Shown: one piece after another, positions 36,301 through 44,301 of the stretch
Position numbering within the stretch: position 1 is the stretch's first letter
Layout: each line of letters begins with the position of its first letter
From: HK1 sp965215295
GTDB taxonomy: Bacteria > Pseudomonadota > Gammaproteobacteria > HK1
Assembly: GCA_965215295.1 (NCBI GenBank)
Contig: OZ244045.1
Span: 3,472,001-3,536,000, forward strand
Direction of reading: 5' to 3'
DNA length: 64,000 nucleotides
The notes under the pieces: model-generated
The model's database searches: none
The model's input: the letters and a program-made list of their open reading frames with translations, nothing else
What the model was told of the DNA's origin: nothing
Position numbers and translations under genes: made by a program

Positions 36301-36352
36301 CGCGAACGGTTCCGTGGGTTCCGTGCGAGTCGTTGCGGATTTCAGAGATCAT
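30380..36352 (-). CDS. Giant autotransporter with SwmB, Calx-beta and putative-Ig repeats
   Basis: 1990 residues from the ATG at 36352; another in-frame ATG at 36383 is possible, and the frame continues spuriously into the CRISPR array. Order: signal peptide ending MAAQAQ, an N-terminal domain of unknown type, two related Ig-like repeats, a SwmB-like domain (AVTLTLTSSVGAGETVTVSY), Calx-beta domains (EGDVTEGEDARFTLTRSG and later TEGEDAVFVLTRS), four copies of a He_PIG-like Ig unit (GDTVDLTLPAANGGTGPYAY ... GLSFDGSTRTLSGTP), two more Calx-beta domains, and a C-terminal beta-barrel ending ATIRW. The He_PIG repeats are nearly identical at DNA level, so the copy number may vary. It is probably a surface adhesin. 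A 28-bp homopolymer tract about 185 bases upstream may switch its expression. Confidence 0.85.
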   Translation of the reverse strand: MISEIRNDSHGTHGTVRGTGRPGPAARARLACLALPCAAAMAAMSPMAAQAQVHISNAVSGTGNFFVDGPTQGTASSESTFHLAQPFTTPAGSGNIPLRNVVLHFTSMPLTLNNVKLYLYRGKANPNPTNPPAFAPTVPDSGTVHAITNEPALAGRLAEFATPTNVGGRRYRFDAPANTVLDASTTYHLYLWSVANRTGPEWRAVDITRTTGGTAGDVGFTGNTDQCSPGGWAFLRGLSADVRNPGAEGWIPDGNARNTFVTEIVGERNHLPTSKVTITGSQTIGVELTADTTTIADANGVPSSPSSFTYQWFRTDHDGTNSELISGETSRTYTPTEDDEGRRLRVQVAYTDDDCYEQTTSHNTDNTFATGLTLGGTAQVGQTLTAATGGIEDADGLPSSPSFTYQWTRVDADGVSNPKDIAGATSRTYTPVGDDQGKRVRVTVRFADRDGNREVVGALSGTIAEAPVVVVFDRASVNGRVLTVTMNEALDEASVPAASAFAVSGGHAVSAVTVSGSAVTLTLTSSVGAGETVTVSYAVPGSGSVLQDEEGNAAAAFSSQPVANETPTVTLVLTPASIGENGGTSTVTATLDKPSPQPTTVTVSAAPVSPAVANDYTLSGSRLTIAANSLTSTGSVTITATDNDADAPDKTVTVSGTATNSQGVTGPDDATLTITDDDDLPVVTIVSEGDVTEGEDARFTLTRSGTDVSGTLVVTFAVTGGGSMLAGVPPTSATFGANSTTATVAVPTTDDQTDEPDATLTLTLTDGDAYDLGTPAQAEAGVSDNEATPALSVADASASESDDLVFPVTLSPASWQAVSVDYAITPVSAQAADYTGTTSGTVTFQPGETSANITLDLVDDDIQEEKETVEVTLSNPQPSSAATLADDTATGAIEASDTPVIGGDPPLEQPRALTLNVPSKAVRYGAGDTVDLTLPAANGGTGPYAYTLAPLPAGLSFDGSTRTLSGTPTVPGVTLVTYGATDAADPPATVTRTFNLRIKKSKEPRLTLNVPSKAVRYGAGDTVDLTLPAANGGTGPYAYTLAPLPAGLSFDESTRTLSGTPTAPGVTRVTYGATDAANPPATVTRTFTMRIKKRKRSSSITLSTPARLVYEVGDTVDLTLPAATGSTGPYTYALAPLGADWSFPYDGSSLPAGLSFDGNTRRLSGTPTAPGFSQLRYGARDAAGFFAASKHPLKIRIRAGSSMTLSAPAKLGYEVGDTVDLTLPAATGGTGPYTYTLAPLPAGLSFDGSTGALSGTPTAPGVTRMTYGATDAADPPTTVTRTFKMRVGGSVVTIAAEADAVTEGEDAVFVLTRSTDDASVPLTVAVDVSEAGSVLAGTAPTAVAFGENETETRLRVATEDDSTAEADGRVTATVAAGEGRGYAVAADAGSAGVDVLDNDEPNAPTGSAAMTVADARVNESAGTPLAFRVTLSEERPSAVSVRYVTSDGSATAGADYVAASGVVRFEAGETVKTVHVAVLEDAHDEGEETMTLTLSRPFGATIADGTATGTIVNTDAMPRAWLGRFGRTVAGQVLDAVEARMTTARQAGVEVSIVGRRVGAAGAFDEAASRDSGAEAATDLAGLLTISGRELLTGTSFARTEGTAEGGFVSVWGRGVVTGFDGRDGDLSVDGEVATGLLGADWARADWAAGLMVGHSRGEGDYRGQGAGTVSSSLTGLYPWGRGALNDRVTAWGVAGYGQGTLTLEPEGQARIETDMDLAMAAAGLRGVLVEAPAEGGFELAAKTDGLIVRSASEEVGGDGGGGMLEATDTEVTRLRLGLEGTRAFRSEGRGTLTPSFGIGARHDGGDAETGFGVEMGAGVAYAAPSSGVTADLQGRGLLGHEASDFREVGFSGSLAFDPSPSSDRGLSLSLRQTVGASATGGVDALYGRDTMAELGGADDGTGAADPLGRRSLEVRAGYGLSAFGGRFTGTPELGFGVSESGRDYSLGWRLTREGRNTGSFAFRVEATRREDANDNVPEHGVGMRATIRW

Positions 36353-36537
36353 GCTGCGGTTCTCTCGCCAGTGCGCGCCCATTGGTCCACTTCTCCTCCC
36401 GTTCGGGTTCCACCGTCTTCCGTGCGTAGTCCGTTCCGCATGCCGGCCGGCCCGTCCCGATTCCCGTCGCCCGCGCCGACGCACGCGGCGCGCAGTGTAA
36501 CGGAAACCGCCGGGCAAGCGAGCCGCTTGCGCGGGGT

Positions 36538-36565
36538 GGGGGGGGGGGGGGGGGGGGGGGGGGGG
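36538..36565. repeat. 28-bp homopolymeric G tract upstream of the giant autotransporter
   Basis: After GGGGT there are 28 G in a row on the plus strand (C on the coding strand of the autotransporter). The tract lies about 185 bases before that gene's ATG and about 40 bases from the first CRISPR repeat. Homopolymer tracts of this type change length by slipped-strand mispairing. The exact length here could also be a sequencing or assembly artefact. Confidence 0.85.
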
Positions 36566-36959
36566 ATGCCAGCTCTGCAAGCCAGTCAGGGGTATAGAAC
36601 TCTCCCCTTCAATGAGGCCGGGGCGCGCGCGCCCCGGATGCCGCGCAATCACCGCCGGCGCAGCCGGCATCACAAGGAGATCCTTCAATGAGGCCGGGGC
36701 GCGCGCGCCCCGGATGCAGCCGCGCGACGCGCACCCGTACCGGCCGCTGTACGCCCCTTCAATGAGGCCGGGGCGCGCGCGCCCCGGATGCTTCCGCACG
36801 AGCGTTGGGCAGTCGGCGTCGTTCATTGCCCTTCAATGAGGCCGGGGCGCGCGCGCCCCGGATGCTCCCTGCACGACCACGTTGGCGACGTTGTTGGCGT
36901 CCCTTCAATGAGGCCGGGGCGCGCGCGCCCCGGATGCTTGGATATGGCTATAAGCTATC

Positions 36960-38162
36960 TAGTGTAATGTCACGAATAAAACATTGTTTACTGGACTGGA
37001 AAGAGTTACCCTGCTCTGCGTTGGGATAGTGAGGGCTATACGATGCGAGTAGCAGCACAGATCACCCTATCGAACGAAGAGCACAGGAAGCTGGAGAAGT
37101 GGGCGTCGACACGGAGCACCTCGGTGCGGCTTCGCGAGCGTGCACGAATGGTTCTGATGGCCGCCGAGGGCATGACGAACAAGGCGATAGCCGCGCAACT
37201 CGGGGTCGATGCGAACAAGGTGGGGCGCTGGCGCAGTCGGGTTGCGAACGAGGGCGTGTCGAGCATCGAGAAGGAACGCCCGCGTGGGGGGAATCACGGC
37301 GGCAAGGACTCGAACAAGCAAGCCGAGCTGCGCAGCAAGGTCATCGAGGCGACGACGCAGACGACACCCGACGACGCCACCCATTGGTCGTGCCGGTCGA
37401 TGGCACGGCATCTGAACACCACTCACAGCTTCGTCAACCGGGTGTGGCGCGCGCACGGGCTCAGGCCGCACCTGATCCGCACCTTCAAGCTCAGCAACGA
37501 CCCGCGCTTCGAGGAGAAGCTGCGCGATGTCGTCGGGCTGTACCTCGACCCGCCGCACAATGGCGTGGTGTTCAGCTTTGACGAGAAGAGCCAGATCCAG
37601 GCTCTGGACCGTACACAGCCCGGTTTGCCGATGAAGAAGGGGCGTTGCGCAACGATGACCCACGACTACAAGCGTCACGGGACCACCACGTTGTTCGCGG
37701 CGTTGAACATGGCGACGGGTGAAGTGCTCGGCAAGACGTATCGCAGGCACCGACACCAGGAGGTATTGAGGTTTCTGCAAGAGGTTGAAAAGACAGTGCC
37801 CAAGGACCAGGAGATTCATATTGTGTTGGACAACTACGCGACGCACAAACACGAGAAGGTGCTCGGTTGGATCGAACGCAAGAAGCGCATCTTCCTGCAC
37901 TTCACTCCGACGAGCGCTTCATGGGTCAACTTGGTGGAGCGGTTCTTCGCCATTCTCACGGACAAGCAGATTCGTCGTGGTGTGTTCACCTCGGTGCCGC
38001 ATTTGGAGAAGTGCCTGCGCGAGTATTTGCATAGCTACAACGAAAACCCACGTCCTCTGGTGTGGACAAAGACGGTGGAGGAGATCGTCGAGAAAGTCCA
38101 GCGGGGTCGGGCGGCGCTGGATGCAGCATTTTAATCTCGGTTTTGTTAGTGACACTACACTA
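36960..38162 (+). mobile_element. IS630-family insertion sequence inside a CRISPR spacer
   Basis: The ends TAGTGTAATGTCACGAATAA (left) and, reverse-complemented, TAGTGTAGTGTCACTAACAA (right) match at 20 of 23 positions when extended to the AAC. The element is bounded by TA, the target duplicated by the IS630/Tc1 group. Joining the flanks (22 bases before and 13 after, with one TA) gives a 37-bp spacer of normal length, so the element landed in one spacer. The CRISPR repeat itself contains no TA, so only spacers offer targets. Its gene is intact. Confidence 0.93.
37043..38134 (+). CDS. IS630-family transposase
   Basis: 363 residues. The N-terminus is a helix-turn-helix (MTNKAIAAQLGVDANKVGRW). 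The DDE catalytic triad is visible: Asp in VVFSFDEKSQIQALDRTQPG, Asp in HIVLDNYATHKHEKV, Glu in ASWVNLVERFFAILTDK. Length and domain order are complete and no frameshift is seen, so it should be active. It is transcribed against the direction of the CRISPR array it sits in. GC content is lower than in neighbouring genes, consistent with arrival from elsewhere. Confidence 0.95.
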   Translation: MRVAAQITLSNEEHRKLEKWASTRSTSVRLRERARMVLMAAEGMTNKAIAAQLGVDANKVGRWRSRVANEGVSSIEKERPRGGNHGGKDSNKQAELRSKVIEATTQTTPDDATHWSCRSMARHLNTTHSFVNRVWRAHGLRPHLIRTFKLSNDPRFEEKLRDVVGLYLDPPHNGVVFSFDEKSQIQALDRTQPGLPMKKGRCATMTHDYKRHGTTTLFAALNMATGEVLGKTYRRHRHQEVLRFLQEVEKTVPKDQEIHIVLDNYATHKHEKVLGWIERKKRIFLHFTPTSASWVNLVERFFAILTDKQIRRGVFTSVPHLEKCLREYLHSYNENPRPLVWTKTVEEIVEKVQRGRAALDAAF

Positions 38163-41100
38163 GGTATAGCCATGACCTTCAATGAGGCCGGGGCGCGCGC
38201 GCCCCGGATGCCCGCCGCGGAACCCAGTGCCGGAATCGGCTTATGTCCCCTTCAATGAGGCCGGGGCGCGCGCGCCCCGGATGCCCGGGGGATTCTGGTC
38301 GGCATCAACGTCCGGCAGAACCTTCAATGAGGCCGGGGCGCGCGCGCCCCGGATGCGCGCCATGATCCTCGGCAGGGACGTGATGGCGGAATTCCTTCAA
38401 TGAGGCCGGGGCGCGCGCGCCCCGGATGCCGCTCGCACCCTACGTCCCGCCCGAGGACCTCGGGCCCCTTCAATGAGGCCGGGGCGCGCGCGCCCCGGAT
38501 GCCGCTCGCACCCTACGTCCCGCCCGAGGACCTCGGGCCCCTTCAATGAGGCCGGGGCGCGCGCGCCCCGGATGCCGGGCGCGCTATGGAACGAGGCATA
38601 CATCCATACTATCCCTTCAATGAGGCCGGGGCGCGCGCGCCCCGGATGCTACAGCGCCCACGGCGACGCCGCGGACCCGTCCCCCCTTCAATGAGGCCGG
38701 GGCGCGCGCGCCCCGGATGCGTCGCATATTGTTAGATTATGTTCCAATAACGGTACCTTCAATGAGGCCGGGGCGCGCGCGCCCCGGATGCAGGATCATT
38801 GAGTCGATCGCAGATCCTTACGACGTGGACCTTCAATGAGGCCGGGGCGCGCGCGCCCCGGATGCTCCGCTGGTCTGGCCATCACCCCCTCGTGCTGTCG
38901 CCTTCAATGAGGCCGGGGCGCGCGCGCCCCGGATGCGCCGATGGTGACGCGCGGCGGGAGGGCGCGCTGGTAGGTCCTTCAATGAGGCCGGGGCGCGCGC
39001 GCCCCGGATGCGCCGATGGTGACGCGCGGCGGGAGGGCGCGCTGGTAGGTCCTTCAATGAGGCCGGGGCGCGCGCGCCCCGGATGCTCCGCGCGACTGCG
39101 TACCTGCCGGCGGCGCTGGCCGCCGCCCTTCAATGAGGCCGGGGCGCGCGCGCCCCGGATGCAATGCCGCCGGCCGGCCTTCGGTCGGCGGCCAGGCTCC
39201 TTCAATGAGGCCGGGGCGCGCGCGCCCCGGATGCCGGCCGGGTGTACGCGCTGTCGCCGACGTTCGCCGGCGTCCTTCAATGAGGCCGGGGCGCGCGCGC
39301 CCCGGATGCAGGCGGCGCTGAACCCCGCCGAGATCGCGATCGCCTTCCTTCAATGAGGCCGGGGCGCGCGCGCCCCGGATGCCCGATATTTGACGGTGCC
39401 AGCGAGAAGGATATTCAACCTTCAATGAGGCCGGGGCGCGCGCGCCCCGGATGCGGGGAGCTCGACGGACACCTCGGCCGCCGGCGTCAGCCTTCAATGA
39501 GGCCGGGGCGCGCGCGCCCCGGATGCGTCGGCGACGCTGTGGTGGTTCGGGACGCGGCCGATCCTTCAATGAGGCCGGGGCGCGCGCGCCCCGGATGCTC
39601 TGATCGGCTACCTTAGGGTATTCATCTCTCAGTGACTCCTTCAATGAGGCCGGGGCGCGCGCGCCCCGGATGCACCATTTTTCTCGAACAGGCAATTTTT
39701 CATAATCAAGGTCCTTCAATGAGGCCGGGGCGCGCGCGCCCCGGATGCCTTGTTGTTCCCGCCGTCGTTCAGGGTACCCTTGCGGACCTTCAATGAGGCC
39801 GGGGCGCGCGCGCCCCGGATGCGCCGGATTGACTACTGCGCTCGGCGCTGCGGGCGGGTCCCCCTTCAATGAGGCCGGGGCGCGCGCGCCCCGGATGCCT
39901 GGATGCCGAGAACTCCGACCTGCGCGCGGAGCTGGCCCTTCAATGAGGCCGGGGCGCGCGCGCCCCGGATGCGTACTCGTGGTCCCAGGTGACCGCCTTG
40001 CGGTCCCGCCTTCAATGAGGCCGGGGCGCGCGCGCCCCGGATGCTTCGCCTCGCTCGTCACGTTCACCTTCATCACCGGCGGCCTTCAATGAGGCCGGGG
40101 CGCGCGCGCCCCGGATGCCGTGTCGAGGGGCGCGCGGCGCAGCTCGCTCTGGTGACCCTTCAATGAGGCCGGGGCGCGCGCGCCCCGGATGCGATGGGCA
40201 GGTCGGCGTCCTCGAACCTGAAGTTGACCCTTCAATGAGGCCGGGGCGCGCGCGCCCCGGATGCACCGGCGACACCGCCCGGTACTGGTCGAGCGCGCGC
40301 CCCTTCAATGAGGCCGGGGCGCGCGCGCCCCGGATGCGCGCCTCGTCTCCGCAAGCACCTGCTCGAGCATCCCCCTTCAATGAGGCCGGGGCGCGCGCGC
40401 CCCGGATGCGGCGGAGTTGCTCGGGAGCACGGCGCAGGAGATGCTCCTTCAATGAGGCCGGGGCGCGCGCGCCCCGGATGCGCTCACGTCGCCGACGCGA
40501 GGGAGCCCCGGCTCGGCGAGCCCCTTCAATGAGGCCGGGGCGCGCGCGCCCCGGATGCCCAAGCTCGACGACGTGCTCACCGAGCTGCGCGGCTTCCTTC
40601 AATGAGGCCGGGGCGCGCGCGCCCCGGATGCTCGATCTCGACGAAGTGATGGCCGTCGATCTCGCCGCGCCTTCAATGAGGCCGGGGCGCGCGCGCCCCG
40701 GATGCGACTTCGCGCGCGCACGCGCGGACACCTTTCCTGTGGCCTTCAATGAGGCCGGGGCGCGCGCGCCCCGGATGCTGTCCGCGCGTGCGCGCGCGAA
40801 GTCGTCCTAGTCGTTCCTTCAATGAGGCCGGGGCGCGCGCGCCCCGGATGCACCTCCCCGCGGCGCCGAAACCGACCGTGAAGACGGGCGCCTTCAATGA
40901 GGCCGGGGCGCGCGCGCCCCGGATGCGTGACGGACCTTTTCAACCAACTGGGAGGGGGCGAATCCTTCAATGAGGCCGGGGCGCGCGCGCCCCGGATGCC
41001 TTGTCACCTTCGAGCACGATGCCTTGCAACAATTGGAGCCTTCAATGAGGCCGGGGCGCGCGCGCCCCGGATGCCGGGGTGTTGAAGGGACGAATACGCC

Positions 41101-41734
41101 ATGAATACTCCTTCAATGAGGCCGGGGCGCGCGCGCCCCGGATGCATGTCCCCGAACCACCCCCCCGATCCCAGCGCGGACCCTTCAATGAGGCCGGGGC
41201 GCGCGCGCCCCGGATGCCTGGAGGCAGCAGCGCAGTGAGATCGTGCGCTCCCCGGACCTTCAATGAGGCCGGGGCGCGCGCGCCCCGGATGCCCGCTGCC
41301 GGATGCGGCTCGCCCAACCGCGGTTGCCCCTTCAATGAGGCCGGGGCGCGCGCGCCCCGGATGCCGTCCATGCCGCGAAGATAGAGGCAAATCCGCCACT
41401 ATGTCCTTCAATGAGGCCGGGGCGCGCGCGCCCCGGATGCCGCGGACCGGCGGTACCGACGCGCCGGAGAGGATTCGCCCTTCAATGAGGCCGGGGCGCG
41501 CGCGCCCCGGATGCACGGCGCGGATGCGTAGGTGCGGATCCCGGGCGCGTCCCTTCAATGAGGCCGGGGCGCGCGCGCCCCGGATGCCGGCTCCCGGTAG
41601 CTCGCGTTGATGTCGAGGATTGCCTCCCTTCAATGAGGCCGGGGCGCGCGCGCCCCGGATGCATCGGTGCTGCCGGCGGCGAAGTCGGAGCAGCAGTTCC
41701 TTCAATGAGGCCGGGGCGCGCGCGCCCCGGATGC

Positions 41735-42003
41735 GGTCACCGTACAACCTGCTGATACCCATGACAAACCGGGCCTGCTTTCGAGCACCCATCGCTTCGT
41801 CGCCGGATGACGCCTGGAACGAGGTGCTCCAGACCCTTCCCAATCTGACAAATTTTTGGTGGATCAACATGGTGTGCAGTTTCGAGCGAGCCCCGGTGGT
41901 TTCGCATTGCCGCGCCGCTCGATCCGATGCGGCGGAGAGCGAAGGTCTTTGTCTCGGGATCTCCACACAGGTTCCGTATCTTCTGCCCGACCGTCCGTTC
42001 AGT
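41735..42003 (-). promoter_or_regulatory. Putative CRISPR leader
   Basis: 269 bases between cas2 and the array, with no gene. It carries the AT-richest patch nearby (around 41840-41875, with AATCTGACAAATTTTTGG), as expected for a leader with promoter and integration-host sites. It is at the cas-proximal end, which is the usual place for new spacers in an array following cas2. No promoter hexamers could be fixed by eye. Confidence 0.55.
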
Positions 42004-42297
42004 CTATATGACGACCGCTTGGCGTTCGATCATGGAGAACGTCCTGCCAAGGCTCGTGACGGCCACTTCGGTCTTGTCCGCCGGGCCGATGTCGATCACC
42101 AGAACGTGATCCTCTCCCGTCTTGATGACCCCCCGCAGCTCCGTCTCGAGCTCGGCCCGCCGGCGCCTCGACAGCCGGCACTGGAAGACCGAGAGCTGTA
42201 GCCATTCCCCGAAGCCGTGCATGGTCCGGAAGACGCGGCGCCACCGCCGGGGGTTGGAGATGTCGTAGGTCACGATGTAGGTCCGTTCGTCGCTCAT
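42004..42297 (-). CDS. cas2: CRISPR-associated endonuclease Cas2
   Basis: 97 residues, typical of Cas2. The N-terminal YIVTYDISNPRRWRRVFRTM contains the metal-binding Asp of the ferredoxin-like fold, and LQLSVFQCRLS the second strand. Cas2 dimers bridge two Cas1 dimers in spacer integration. It starts 12 bases after cas4-cas1 and is the last gene before the array. Confidence 0.96.
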   Translation of the reverse strand: MSDERTYIVTYDISNPRRWRRVFRTMHGFGEWLQLSVFQCRLSRRRRAELETELRGVIKTGEDHVLVIDIGPADKTEVAVTSLGRTFSMIERQAVVI

Positions 42298-42309
42298 GGC
42301 GGAGCCGTC

Positions 42310-44178
42310 TCATCTGGGAAGATAGTGGGGGTATTGCGGGAGCTCCCCCAGAAGGTGGCGGCACAGCAGCCGGGCCTGCAGCAGCAGGAGCCGGCGCATG
42401 CTGAGCCGGTAGCCGAACAGCGGATGCGTGGTTTCCTGGGAGAGCCGACGTTCGAACGCGCCAACGAAGCGGCGGCGCCCCGTGGCGTTGAGCGCCGTTC
42501 CGGTGGGAGCGCTCACGAAATCGCCCGCCGAGACCTCTCCGGTGTTGACCGCCGACAGCACCACGGAGTCGGCGATGATCGGGCGGAACGGCTCCATGAT
42601 GTCGAGGGCGAGGGCCGGTTTGCCGTAGCGCGGAGCGTGGAAGAGGCCCCGGTAGGGGTCCAGCCCCACGGTCGCAAGCGCGACCGTAAGGTGCCGCGTC
42701 AGCATGGCGTAGGCGAGCGACAGCATGGCGTTCACGGGATCGGTCGGAGGGCGACGGTTGCGCGCGTCGAACCGGAACAGGCCCATGCCCGCGGCTTCGG
42801 TTGTCGTACCGGCCGTCGTGCTGTCCGTCGTACCGGTCATCGTGCCGGTCGTCGTACCGTCCCCCGCTCCGACCGCCGTGTTGCCCGCCTCCCCCTCCTC
42901 CTCCGCGCCCGCGCCCGCTCCCACATCTGTTCCCGCACTCGCCCCCGCCTCCGGCGGCGCCAGAAGGCCGGCGAACGCCCGGAAGTAGACCGCGGCGGCA
43001 TCTCCCTCGACTCCCAACAGCGCGGGAATCGTATCCGCGTGCTCTGCCGTCCTGCGGGACGCGGTGAGGTGGTTCAGCGCCTCCTTGCGGTCGGCCTCAT
43101 CGCCACGCCAGTTGCGCCGCAGGATGGTCCGCTGGTTCACGATCTTGGCGGCGACCAGAACACGCGCGAAACGCAGGCAGAAGCCCTCGTCGAAGCTCGC
43201 CCGGTACTGCGCCGTGCGGACCTCGACGTTGCGATGACCCGTTCCGTGGGCGAGGCCGCGGAACCAGCCGCCGTGGCTGTGGAAAGCCACCGGGATCCCG
43301 CGGTCCATCAGAGTGGCGAGCGCGGGCGAGGTGATCGAGACGTTCCCGAACAGCGCCACATCGGACACCTCGTTCAGCCGCACACTGGTATCTCCCTGTT
43401 TCTCGTCGGCGATCTTCAGGGTCTCGCCGTCCTTCATGATGCGCGCCCGCTGCGACTGCACGACCAGCGGCAGGGCCTCGTCCGCGCCGACCGTGATCGG
43501 GCGGGGAGCGAGGTCCGACCCTCCCAGCGCCGCCATCTCGTCCGGAAGGCAGATGGAGACGAGAGCACAGCGGGGGCACTTGGGGCTGTCCTTGAGCGGC
43601 GGCGGGATGCGGCCTTGGGCGACCGTGAGGCGAAGGCTGCTCACCGCCTGGCGTGTGTCGCGGCGCAGCTCCTCGTCGAGGACGATGCGCACCCGTTCGC
43701 GGCTCTGGGCGTACCAGATCGCGCCCTCCTCCACCGCGTAGCCGTGCTCTTCCAGCAGCAGCGCCTGAAGGCAGACCTGGATGCGCTCGGGCTCGTAGAC
43801 GCCGCGGGAGACATGGGGCCGTTTGCCGCGCTTGTAGTCGACCGGCGTGACCACCCCGTCTTCGGCCTCGGCAACGTCGATCTTCGCGATCACGCCGAGC
43901 TCTTCGGAGGAGAGGGTGAGCGCACGGCTGGCCACCTTCTCCTGCTCGCCCTCCAGGGTCTCGGGCGACGGCAGAGGCGCGTTGGCGCGGTCGACCCGGA
44001 CATGGACGCGCCGGCCATCCACCGTGTCGCCGGTCTCCGCCCACTCCGCCTGCGCCCACATGAGGTAGGCGAGGCGCGGGCAGTAGACGAACTCGTTGAC
44101 CATCCGCGCCGGCACCAGCGGCACCTCGTCGGTTGTCGGAGGCGCATCGAAGAGGAGTTCGAGTTGGTCGGGGGGCAT
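42310..44178 (-). CDS. cas4-cas1: Cas4-Cas1 fusion protein
   Basis: 622 residues from the ATG at 44178 (MPPDQLELLFD); an in-frame start at 44283 would add 35 less conserved residues. Residues 1 to about 205 are Cas4: MVNEFVYCPRLAYLMW (first Cys), VTPVDYKRGK (nuclease core) and SPKCPRCALVSICLPDE (last three cluster Cys). The rest is Cas1, with GVEGDAAAVYF (Glu), LFHAPRYGKPALALDIMEPF (His and Asp). This fusion is a trait of type I-G loci and selects PAM-flanked prespacers for integration. Between FAGLLAPPE and GLFRFDARNRRPPTDPVN there is an extra low-complexity segment of about 55-60 residues (Gly/Thr/Ala/Glu) not normal for Cas1. Catalytic residues are retained. Confidence 0.95.
   Translation of the reverse strand: MPPDQLELLFDAPPTTDEVPLVPARMVNEFVYCPRLAYLMWAQAEWAETGDTVDGRRVHVRVDRANAPLPSPETLEGEQEKVASRALTLSSEELGVIAKIDVAEAEDGVVTPVDYKRGKRPHVSRGVYEPERIQVCLQALLLEEHGYAVEEGAIWYAQSRERVRIVLDEELRRDTRQAVSSLRLTVAQGRIPPPLKDSPKCPRCALVSICLPDEMAALGGSDLAPRPITVGADEALPLVVQSQRARIMKDGETLKIADEKQGDTSVRLNEVSDVALFGNVSITSPALATLMDRGIPVAFHSHGGWFRGLAHGTGHRNVEVRTAQYRASFDEGFCLRFARVLVAAKIVNQRTILRRNWRGDEADRKEALNHLTASRRTAEHADTIPALLGVEGDAAAVYFRAFAGLLAPPEAGASAGTDVGAGAGAEEEGEAGNTAVGAGDGTTTGTMTGTTDSTTAGTTTEAAGMGLFRFDARNRRPPTDPVNAMLSLAYAMLTRHLTVALATVGLDPYRGLFHAPRYGKPALALDIMEPFRPIIADSVVLSAVNTGEVSAGDFVSAPTGTALNATGRRRFVGAFERRLSQETTHPLFGYRLSMRRLLLLQARLLCRHLLGELPQYPHYLPR
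42785..42965 (-). repeat. In-frame low-complexity insertion within the Cas1 part
   Basis: On the plus strand the segment shows GTCGTACCGGTC / GTCGTACCGTCC-like 12-base words and further C/G-rich short repeats; on the coding strand it gives TTTGTMTGTTDSTTAGTTTE and an EEEGEAG run. The frame is kept. It resembles the minisatellite insertion in leuS in position between conserved blocks. Confidence 0.75.
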
Positions 44179-44301
44179 GGGAGATGCGGGGGCAGGTTTG
44201 AGGCGCCTCAGTTTATCGGACAGACTAGCGGCCTGGTTAGGTGCTTTCCGGTTGGGGATTATGTAGGAATGTGCCGAAGGCAAGCAGTCCTCTCCTGCAT
44301 G

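Larger units (their letters stand above)
36606..41734 (-). CRISPR. CRISPR array, about 54 repeats of 36 bp, type I-G, interrupted by an IS
   Basis: On the plus strand each repeat runs from CCTTCAATGAGG through the perfect 20-base palindrome CCGGGGCGCGCGCGCCCCGG to ATGC, with no variant noticed even in the terminal copies. I count 5 repeats (36606 to 36937) before the insertion sequence and 49 (38176 to 41734) after it. Spacers are mostly 36-40 bp. On the minus strand the repeat ends ATTGAAGG, which would be the 8-base 5' tag of the crRNA after cleavage below the hairpin. That fits transcription in the same direction as the cas genes, with the leader at 41735-42003 and the oldest spacers near 36.6 kb. 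Spacers are duplicated at 38430/38503 and 38937/39012. Confidence 0.98.

Noticed and set aside
36353..36826. N-terminal extension of the giant autotransporter into the CRISPR array
   Set aside because: The added residues translate the CRISPR repeats and the homopolymer; the signal peptide lies after the ATG at 36352.
36606..41734. Many small frames repeating MRPGRARPGC or HPGRARPGLIEG peptides
   Set aside because: These are translations of the CRISPR repeat in various frames, not genes.
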